Below are positions 1-6,186 of a stretch of 6,768 bases of DNA, one piece after another. Origin of the DNA: Candidatus Cloacimonadota bacterium (GTDB lineage Bacteria > Cloacimonadota > Cloacimonadia > Cloacimonadales > TCS61); contig DAOWES010000228.1 in NCBI GenBank assembly GCA_030638385.1, forward strand, positions 1 to 6,768. Direction: 5' to 3'. The translations under genes were made by a program, and so were the position numbers. Within the stretch, counting starts at the first letter, position 1; every line of letters starts with the position of its first letter. The notes under the pieces were generated by a model. The model saw only the letters and a list, made by a program, of their open reading frames with translations, had not been told where the DNA came from and did no database searches.

Positions 1-37
1 ACAATACTAGATTCTCATAAATAATTCATATATAATT

Positions 38-42
38 GAAGG
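38..42 (+). promoter_or_regulatory. Ribosome binding site GAAGG pointing to ATG at 48
   Basis: GAAGG lies five bases before the ATG at 48-50. This is the same spacing seen for the sensor kinase (GGGAGGG, five bases) and close to that of rocD (AGGAG, six bases). It supports 48 as the ancestral start of the peptidase. It is 38 bases from the TTG at 81, too far to serve that codon directly. Confidence 0.55.
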
Positions 43-47
43 CATTA

Positions 48-80
48 ATGTAAAAAATATTATTTATAAACATACTGATA
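48..80 (+). other. Interrupted 5' end of the peptidase gene: ATG followed directly by TAA, then in-frame signal-peptide codons
   Basis: Read in the peptidase frame, this stretch is ATG, TAA, then codons for KILFINILIL, continuing into LSISLFAKP from 81. If the first base of codon 2 were A instead of T, the product would begin MKKILFINILILLSISLF, a standard Sec signal peptide with a lysine n-region, a hydrophobic core and an Ala cleavage region. The hydrophobic coding pattern persists upstream of the TTG, which indicates that this stretch was, or is, translated. TAA and TAG end the other complete genes in the window, so stop-codon reassignment is unlikely. Confidence 0.7.
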
Positions 81-2699
81 TTGCTGTCTATTTCACTTTT
101 TGCCAAGCCCATCACTCTCATTGAAGCTCAAAAAGCTGCAAACAACTTTGTCAATCATAAGTCAAAGAAGTTTACAGTTGATACAATTTATTCTTATAAT
201 AATGGTCGTCATGCCAATGTTTATGTAATTAATCTAAAACCAACAGGATTTGTGGTAATGACCGACGATGATCTGGTTAGTCCCATATTGGCTTATTCTT
301 TTACAAATGATCTTGATAGTAACAGATTAGAAGAAAATCCATTTTATGATATATTTGCAACCGATGCAGCCAATAGATTGGAATATTTTTCTGCTAATTC
401 GGAAAGAGCTACCGTAAATCAGCTAAAATGGCAACAACTTGTAAATAATCAAATTGAGACAACAAGACTATTTCAGCAATGGCCGAAAGCAGGCACAACT
501 CCCACAGATGGCTGGATAGAAGCAACCTGGAATCAATCCGGCGTATTAAATAATATGTGCCCGCTAGACAATTCTAATGAACGTTCTGTTGTAGGTTGTG
601 TTGCCACCGCAATGGGCATGATTATAGATTTTCATCAATTTTCCGGCAATCCGTTATTTAACAAATCAGACAGCTATACTTCATATAGTGAAAACATTAA
701 TGTCGATACGGACGCAGACGAAAGAGATTTCCCTACTTTTGAAGAATTAAACGTATACTTAAAAAGTGTAAGTGAGCATTATGCCAATAACATTCCGCTT
801 ACCCCACAAGATCTTGCAGCACTAAATTTTGCCTGCGGAATTTCTGTTGAGATGAACTATTCTTCCGAAGGTTCCGGCGCACACACCCTTAGGGTAGCAG
901 ACGCTTTACTAAATAAATTCGATTTTGATTCTGCAGAGGCAATCAAAAATAATGATGCCACTTTTTATGATAGGCTACGTGAGAATATGCAAAGCATGAA
1001 ACCTGCCGAGATCTCAATTTATACTGAAGGATGGGAGAATGGACATGCCATTATCGTAGATGGCTATAACACCGATGAATATTATCACTTAAATTTTGGC
1101 TGGGGTACATCCAACAACACCTGCTGGTATTTGCTTCCTGCCGGAATGCCTGACAATTATTCAATCATTGGCAATGCTGTCGTAAATATCGAAGCCGGTG
1201 CAATTCCGGTACAAGTTACAGGTAATGTAAATATTAATGGTGCTAGCGCAGAAGGTACTAAAATTACATTAGCAGGAAATAAAACTTTTGAGTTTGAGAT
1301 AGATAATGCTGATGGTGATTTTGAATTTGACTTAATTCTCTCCGGCACATATTCAGTAACAGCTATCAAAGACAATGGTGCTTATTATAAGTATATTGAA
1401 AATATCACAATTGACGAAAACAACAACACACTTCAACTTAATCTTGATGATTTCAGAGCCTTCACCGGCACAATATCAGCTCCGGTAAATGCCGAAAATT
1501 GTGTGATTTCATTCTATAAAGATAACAAATTAATCAATTCTACTTTAGCTGATGAATATGGTAACTACTTAATGCCAAACATTATTCCGGGAACTTATAA
1601 AATTAATTCCAATTTAGCAGGTAATTATTTTGCCAGCTCTACCTATTCTGTAGATGCAAAAAATCAAACTCTGGATATAGAGCTAGTGGAATATGCCGGT
1701 AACATTGCTACATCATTTGCTTCCTATCCGAAAAACACCTGGGATCTAGTTCCAAATTACACACTATCCTGCGGTGTGAAAATTTCTACCGAATTGGATA
1801 ATGTAGCTGTTGATGATATAATTGCCAAAGTAAGATTTTTGGTTCCAATAGAACAAACTGAAGGTGAAATATTTGCTCAATTATGGCAAAATGAAACGCT
1901 AATTTCAGAAGTAGAAGTAACAGAATTTAGCAAAAATAATTGGATAGAGATTAATTTCGATAAATTCATTCAAGTTAAAGCTGAATATGATTATTTTGTT
2001 GGTTACAAAATTAATACAACTACCGGAGAAATGGCATTCCAAGATGCCGGTCCACAGCAAAAAGGTTATGGTGCTTTCACTCGCACTTCCGGTTGGCGTG
2101 AAAACCATAATGCCACCAACTTCTGTATCGAGCCAATTATTATCTCAAATAATTACGCTGAAATTGATGGCAATATAACTTGGTTAAACATTGAGGATCT
2201 TCATGCAAACACAATCATCAAAGCCGGCAATATAGCTGTTCGCCCCGATGAAAAGGGCCACTACCAGTTACAGCTTCCAGCAGGAGATCATACTATTATC
2301 GCAAAAACCGCCGGGGCAACTTCTTCTCCAATTGCTGTCTCAGTGCAAAATGGTGAAATTATTCAGAATATAAATCTCATATTAGCTGCGAATTTAAATT
2401 CTGAAGAAGATATATCAATTACTCCCAATAAACTTAATGCTAATTATCCAAATCCATTCAATCCTGAAACAACAATTTCTTTCTCAACCAAAGAAACAGG
2501 AAAAGTTAAAATTGATGTTTTCAACAGCAAAGGCCAAAAAGTTAAAACTCTTCTAAACAAAAATATTCTAGCCGGAGAACACCAAGTTATTTGGAATGGG
2601 AGAAACAATCAAAATTCCGAAGTTACCAGCGGTGTATATTTCTATCGAATGCAAACGGCAAATTTCATCACCTCTAAGAAAATGATCCTCCTTAAGTAA
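81..2699 (+). CDS. C10-family (streptopain-like) secreted cysteine peptidase with Ig-like modules and C-terminal sorting domain
   Basis: Predicted extracellular cysteine protease of 872 residues, numbered from the TTG at 81. Residues ~9-115 resemble the Spi/streptopain propeptide (EAQKAANNFV, GFVVMTDDDLVSPILAYS). The C10 catalytic domain spans ~140-370. Its nucleophile is Cys173 in VGCVATAMGMIIDFH and its general base is His322 in GHAIIVDGYN, 149 residues apart, close to the streptopain spacing. HLNFGWG follows, with Asn338 in the position of the streptopain Asn; the next residue is Phe339, where streptopain has Trp. Next come two carboxypeptidase-regulatory-like beta modules (~378-458, ~461-538), an unassigned module (~539-689), a third beta module (~694-769) and a FlgD-like/T9SS type A tail (~786-872). 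Family assignment is firm. The start is problematic: TTG 81 has no Shine-Dalgarno and gives only a stub of a signal peptide, whereas the natural ATG at 48 is followed immediately by TAA. The gene may therefore be a recent pseudogene, poorly expressed, or affected by a sequence error. Apart from that codon the frame is intact. Confidence 0.9.
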   Translation: MLSISLFAKPITLIEAQKAANNFVNHKSKKFTVDTIYSYNNGRHANVYVINLKPTGFVVMTDDDLVSPILAYSFTNDLDSNRLEENPFYDIFATDAANRLEYFSANSERATVNQLKWQQLVNNQIETTRLFQQWPKAGTTPTDGWIEATWNQSGVLNNMCPLDNSNERSVVGCVATAMGMIIDFHQFSGNPLFNKSDSYTSYSENINVDTDADERDFPTFEELNVYLKSVSEHYANNIPLTPQDLAALNFACGISVEMNYSSEGSGAHTLRVADALLNKFDFDSAEAIKNNDATFYDRLRENMQSMKPAEISIYTEGWENGHAIIVDGYNTDEYYHLNFGWGTSNNTCWYLLPAGMPDNYSIIGNAVVNIEAGAIPVQVTGNVNINGASAEGTKITLAGNKTFEFEIDNADGDFEFDLILSGTYSVTAIKDNGAYYKYIENITIDENNNTLQLNLDDFRAFTGTISAPVNAENCVISFYKDNKLINSTLADEYGNYLMPNIIPGTYKINSNLAGNYFASSTYSVDAKNQTLDIELVEYAGNIATSFASYPKNTWDLVPNYTLSCGVKISTELDNVAVDDIIAKVRFLVPIEQTEGEIFAQLWQNETLISEVEVTEFSKNNWIEINFDKFIQVKAEYDYFVGYKINTTTGEMAFQDAGPQQKGYGAFTRTSGWRENHNATNFCIEPIIISNNYAEIDGNITWLNIEDLHANTIIKAGNIAVRPDEKGHYQLQLPAGDHTIIAKTAGATSSPIAVSVQNGEIIQNINLILAANLNSEEDISITPNKLNANYPNPFNPETTISFSTKETGKVKIDVFNSKGQKVKTLLNKNILAGEHQVIWNGRNNQNSEVTSGVYFYRMQTANFITSKKMILLK

Positions 2700-2788
2700 T
2701 TTAAATTCTAGGAGATGCGTGATTAGGCTCTGCAAGCCACCCCATAAGTTTTTTTTCATATTAAGAACAGTTAATTAGATATTTTTAT

Positions 2789-2817
2789 TTGACAAAAGTT
2801 CTTTCAATTTCTATTCA
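2789..2817 (+). promoter_or_regulatory. Possible sigma70-type promoter for the sensor kinase
   Basis: A perfect TTGACA (2789-2794) is followed after 17 bases by TATTCA (2812-2817), a poor match to TATAAT. It lies in the intergenic gap and would give a short leader ending at the GGGAGGG ribosome site (2826-2832). The -35 match and the spacing are good and the -10 is weak, so this is tentative. Confidence 0.3.
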
Positions 2818-2837
2818 CGGCGAGTGGGAGGGTAAAT

Positions 2838-4754
2838 ATGAGTAAAAATATCTTAAATGTGAAATTTTCGGAAAAGGAATTATGTTCAATAATTAACAAT
2901 AATATTCCGGGAGTTATCAGTATATATAATGTACATCCTAATAAAAATGCTGAATTGATCTATCTAGGTCCCGGATTGGAAAAAATTATCGGAGAAATAA
3001 ATGCAAATAAAATTTCATCCAATCCGCATACATATTATGAATATATTCACAAAGATGACAAAAAAGAGTTGAAACAAGCTTGCCTAAAAGCATATTCTTC
3101 TAACACTCAACTCGACCATACTTACCGTCTTAAAACTGATGAAGATAAATATGCTTGGATTCGTACACGCTTCAATATTCGCAAATTAGATTCCGGTATT
3201 TTTCGCTGGGAAGGAATTATCTTTGATGTTACCAAGCAAAAAGAAAACGAGCAGAAATTAAGAACAAGTAAAGAACATTTAAATGACCTGATTGAAAATG
3301 CAAATGATATCATCTGGGAAGCAGATACGAGGGGAAAATATAGATACTTAAATAATATGTTTAATAAAATTTTGAATTTTGAAACAAGTGAATTAATTAA
3401 CCAATATTCCGGTAAACTGATTCATGAAGAAGATCGTCCAAAATCTGTAGCAATGTTCAGAAGAAGCCTGAAAGGTGAACGAGTTAGCTATGAAATTAGA
3501 TGTTTAACAAAAGAAAAAAAGATAAAACATTTTTGGATTAAACTTCGCCCATTATATAAAAATGGCAAAGTTGTTGCAATTAACGGAGTGAGTAGAGACA
3601 TAACAGAGCGCATTAAAGCCGAACAAATTAGAGCTTTAAGCTTTCGAATTACCGAAAAAGTTAATGAAACAAATGACTTATTTGAATTTGCCAAAGTTGT
3701 TCAAAAAGAACTTAGTGAAATAATGAGCACCAAAAACTTCTTCCTTGCCATCTACAACAAAGAGCTCGATCGCTATACTTTCCCATATCATTGCGATGAA
3801 AAAGATACGCTTCTTCGCCATAACTTATATTCACTTAAAAACACATTAACAGATTATGTTAGATCTCATGCTCTGCCATTATTATTTAGCAAAAAGAACG
3901 AAAAAGAATTAAATAAAAAGCAGGTAATTCAATTAATGGGAAATAATTCAATTATTTGGATTGGCGCACCAATTATGGATGAAAAGCATAAAGAGGCAAT
4001 TGGTGTAATTGCACTACAAAGTTACGATAACGAGAATGAATATACTCAAAAAGATTTGGAAACTTTAGAATTTGTAGCTCTCAACATAGATTCACTCATC
4101 ATTAAAAAAATGTGGGAAATTCGCCAACGCAGCACTAATAAACAGCTTAGTTTAATTACCAAGATATTACGTCATGACCTTACAAATGATTTAGTTGTAA
4201 TCAAAACTGCCTTAAAATTATATAACTCATCAAAAGATGAGGAATTTATAAAAGAAGCGAAAATAAAAGCAGATAGTGGCTTAGAACTAATAAATCAGAT
4301 GCGAGAGCAAGAGGATTTTGCTGCCGAAAACAAAACATTAGCTCCCTATAAACTTAATAAAATTATGGCAAAAATGCAATCAGAATTTCCCTCCATCGAA
4401 TTTACAATCAAGGGAGAAGCGTCAATATTTGCCGATCAATCAATTTATTCAATATTTTCCAATATTATTGGCAATGCCATTAAACATGGGCAAGCCACAA
4501 AAATTAATCTTGATATTGAAATCGAAGCCAGAAAATGTATTATCCGCATTAAAAATAATGGTTCCAAAATTATAGTAGAGAACGATGATGAAATCTTTAA
4601 AGAAGGCTATTCAACCTCCAGTTCCAATTCCGGCATGGGCTTATATTTGGTTAAGAAAAGTCTTGAAAATTATCATGGAGCCATCTTCTTGGAAACAAAT
4701 CAAGAGAGTAATGTTTCCTTTGTGTTAATCTTCCAAAAATCTATCTATCGTTAG
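2838..4754 (+). CDS. Soluble PAS-PAS-GAF sensor histidine kinase
   Basis: Predicted two-component sensor kinase of 638 residues that would autophosphorylate on histidine in response to a ligand or redox cue. No signal peptide or membrane segment is visible, so it should be cytoplasmic. In order: PAS 1 (~12-135, ending FRWEGIIFDVTKQKENEQKL), PAS 2 (~143-262, ending INGVSRDITERIKAEQ), a GAF-like domain (~265-425, with IGVIALQSY and YTQKDLETLEFVA), a dimerisation/H-box helix with His446 in LRHDLTNDL, and an HATPase domain (~505-635). The HATPase shows an N-box (SNIIGNAIKHG, Asn542 and Asn546), an F-like box (EIFKEGYST) and a G2 box (SGMGLYLVKK). In the G1 region (IKNNGSKI) Asn573 stands where most kinases have the ATP-contacting Asp. 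The ATG has a strong GGGAGGG five bases upstream. No response regulator is adjacent, so the partner and signal are unknown. Kinase identity is secure; the sensed signal cannot be read from sequence. Confidence 0.93.
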   Translation: MSKNILNVKFSEKELCSIINNNIPGVISIYNVHPNKNAELIYLGPGLEKIIGEINANKISSNPHTYYEYIHKDDKKELKQACLKAYSSNTQLDHTYRLKTDEDKYAWIRTRFNIRKLDSGIFRWEGIIFDVTKQKENEQKLRTSKEHLNDLIENANDIIWEADTRGKYRYLNNMFNKILNFETSELINQYSGKLIHEEDRPKSVAMFRRSLKGERVSYEIRCLTKEKKIKHFWIKLRPLYKNGKVVAINGVSRDITERIKAEQIRALSFRITEKVNETNDLFEFAKVVQKELSEIMSTKNFFLAIYNKELDRYTFPYHCDEKDTLLRHNLYSLKNTLTDYVRSHALPLLFSKKNEKELNKKQVIQLMGNNSIIWIGAPIMDEKHKEAIGVIALQSYDNENEYTQKDLETLEFVALNIDSLIIKKMWEIRQRSTNKQLSLITKILRHDLTNDLVVIKTALKLYNSSKDEEFIKEAKIKADSGLELINQMREQEDFAAENKTLAPYKLNKIMAKMQSEFPSIEFTIKGEASIFADQSIYSIFSNIIGNAIKHGQATKINLDIEIEARKCIIRIKNNGSKIIVENDDEIFKEGYSTSSSNSGMGLYLVKKSLENYHGAIFLETNQESNVSFVLIFQKSIYR

Positions 4755-4833
4755 ACAACGATTAGCCACAAATTCTGCATAAAGTTTACGCTTTTAAATA
4801 ACTTCGCCTAATTATTTACAGCAAATAAAATAG

Positions 4834-4842
4834 TATTTGACA
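4834..4842 (+). promoter_or_regulatory. TATTTGACA motif, possible -35 element upstream of rocD
   Basis: This 9-mer, containing a perfect TTGACA (4837-4842), also occurs upstream of the sensor kinase (2786-2794). Here no TATAAT-like box follows at 16-18 bases, where the sequence is AAAAAG-like. It is therefore only a candidate promoter element. The rest of the 4755-4893 gap is AT-rich and contains no clear hairpin or gene. Confidence 0.2.
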
Positions 4843-4893
4843 TTTACTGAAGCGCAAAGAAAAAGAGACAAAATAATGTTATAGGAGAATATA

Positions 4894-6138
4894 ATGGCAG
4901 AAAAATTAGTATATGGAAACATTAGCAGCGAAGAATCAATAAGATTAGAAAAAAACTATGGTGCTCATAACTATCATCCACTTCCAGTTGTTTTAGCAAA
5001 AGGCGAAGGCGCAAAAGTTTGGGATCCAGAAGGAAATGAATATTTCGATTTTCTTTCAGCATATTCTGCGGTAAACCAAGGACATTGCCATCCACATATT
5101 ATCAAAGCTCTAACAGATCAAGCACAAATTCTCACACTTACTTCTCGTGCTTTTTTCAATAACAAATTAGGTGAATTTGAAAAATTTATCACTGAATTTT
5201 TCGGCTATGAAATGGTTCTTCCTATGAATACAGGAGCTGAAGCTGTGGAAACAGCAATGAAGCTTTCTAGAAAATGGGGTTATGTAAAGAAAGGAATCGA
5301 AGAAGATAAAGGAATCTTACTCTTTGCAGAAGGCAACTTCCACGGTAGAACAATTTCAATCGTAACTGCTTCAACAGATCCGGATTGCCGTAAAGGTTTT
5401 GGCCCTTTTACTCCCAACATCGAAAATATCCCTTACAATGACACAGTTGCTTTGGAAGCTTTCTTAAAAGAACATGGAAAAAATGTTGCCGCTTTCATCG
5501 TTGAGCCTATTCAAGGTGAAGCTGGTGTATTTGTGCCAGATGAAAACTATGTCAAAGATTGCTATGACATCTGTAAAAAATATAACGTTCTTTTCGTAGC
5601 TGACGAAGTTCAAACCGGTATCGCTCGTACAGGTCGTTTATTAGCTTCAGATTATTCAGGCATCAAGCCAGACATCGTAATCTTAGGAAAAGCTGTTTCC
5701 GGTGGAGTTCTTCCTGTTTCAGCTGTACTATCTAGCAAAGAAATTATGCTTTGCATCAAACCGGGTGAACATGGTTCTACTTTTGGTGGATTCCCTCTCG
5801 CTTGCTCTGTAGCAAAAGCTGCTTTGGAAGTTGTGAGAGATGAAAACCTTATTGAAAGAGCTGATAAACTTGGAAAAATCTTCCGTGCTGAGATGGAAAA
5901 AATTGATTCTCCTCTTATCGAACGTGTTCGTGGAAAAGGTCTGCTTAACGCTATAATTATCAAACCAAAAGATGGCGTAGAAGCTTGGGATATTTGTGTG
6001 AAACTTAAAGAGAATGGGCTTCTTGCAAAACCAACTCACCAACACATTATCAGATTTGCTCCACCACTAGTAATTAGTGAAGAAGATTTGATGAAAGCTG
6101 TTAACATCATTAGTGATACAATTCTTTCATTAAGCTAA
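4894..6138 (+). CDS. rocD: Ornithine--oxo-acid aminotransferase (ornithine delta-aminotransferase)
   Basis: PLP-dependent class III aminotransferase of 414 residues. It transfers the delta-amino group of ornithine to 2-oxoglutarate, giving glutamate 5-semialdehyde and glutamate in the cytoplasm, and so links arginine/ornithine breakdown to proline and glutamate. From memory of human OAT, the key residues line up without gaps that matter: Tyr27 and Tyr57 (human Tyr55, Tyr85), Arg152 in FHGRT (Arg180), Glu209 in QGEAG (Glu235), Asp237 in ADEVQTG (Asp263), the Schiff-base Lys266 in LGKAVSGG (Lys292) and Thr296 in HGSTFGG (Thr322). Conservation of both tyrosines and the Arg favours OAT over acetylornithine or GABA aminotransferase. 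Length is normal for the mature enzyme. The start is fixed by AGGAG (4883-4887) six bases before the ATG. Arginine is often encoded by CGT here, hinting at higher expression than the AGA-rich neighbours. No arginase or proline gene is visible alongside. The downstream hairpin ends the transcript. Confidence 0.95.
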   Translation: MAEKLVYGNISSEESIRLEKNYGAHNYHPLPVVLAKGEGAKVWDPEGNEYFDFLSAYSAVNQGHCHPHIIKALTDQAQILTLTSRAFFNNKLGEFEKFITEFFGYEMVLPMNTGAEAVETAMKLSRKWGYVKKGIEEDKGILLFAEGNFHGRTISIVTASTDPDCRKGFGPFTPNIENIPYNDTVALEAFLKEHGKNVAAFIVEPIQGEAGVFVPDENYVKDCYDICKKYNVLFVADEVQTGIARTGRLLASDYSGIKPDIVILGKAVSGGVLPVSAVLSSKEIMLCIKPGEHGSTFGGFPLACSVAKAALEVVRDENLIERADKLGKIFRAEMEKIDSPLIERVRGKGLLNAIIIKPKDGVEAWDICVKLKENGLLAKPTHQHIIRFAPPLVISEEDLMKAVNIISDTILSLS

Positions 6139-6152
6139 AAAATATATTATAA

Positions 6153-6156
6153 GAGG
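6153..6156 (+). promoter_or_regulatory. GAGG, possible ribosome site separated from its ATG by the hairpin
   Basis: GAGG ends one base before the terminator stem and is 30 bases from the lipoprotein ATG at 6187. If the 21-base hairpin folds, the unpaired distance shrinks to nine bases, a normal Shine-Dalgarno spacing. No other purine-rich site precedes this ATG; the bases just upstream are TTTTTTCAT. The function is inferred. Confidence 0.3.
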
Positions 6157-6183
6157 CAGCCGCTTTTATAGCGGCTGTTTTTT
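6157..6183 (+). terminator. Intrinsic terminator after rocD
   Basis: The stem CAGCCGCT (6157-6164) pairs perfectly over 8 bp with AGCGGCTG (6170-6177) around a 5-base loop TTTAT, followed immediately by six T (6178-6183). It starts 18 bases after the rocD stop. It also abuts the next gene: the T-run ends three bases before the lipoprotein ATG, so it may influence that gene too. Confidence 0.92.
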
Positions 6184-6186
6184 CAT

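Noticed and set aside
31..36. TATAAT just upstream of the peptidase start as a -10 box
   Set aside because: No -35-like sequence lies 17 bases upstream, transcription would start inside or past the ribosome site GAAGG, and such hexamers are frequent in AT-rich DNA.
48..53. Reassignment of TAA as a sense codon
   Set aside because: The peptidase and rocD both end naturally with TAA at the expected protein length, and no other in-frame TAA is needed anywhere in the window.
1157..2178. Small open frames in other frames of the peptidase gene
   Set aside because: No ribosome sites or domain signals, and the plus-strand peptidase frame is continuous with recognisable modules on both sides.
2726..2756. 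Possible terminator after the peptidase: GGCT/AGCC stem then eight T
   Set aside because: The stem is only 4 bp with a 5-base loop, and the T-run (2749-2756) begins ten bases after it, so it does not fit an intrinsic terminator.
4788..4856. Imperfect inverted repeat ACGCTTTT / AAGCGC in the gap before rocD
   Set aside because: The arms are short, imperfect and about 55 bases apart with no T-run; chance is likely.
5652..6045. Two overlapping minus-strand open frames of ~100 residues inside rocD
   Set aside because: They lie antisense to a fully conserved enzyme, have no ribosome site and no recognisable domain; they are by-products of rocD codon use.
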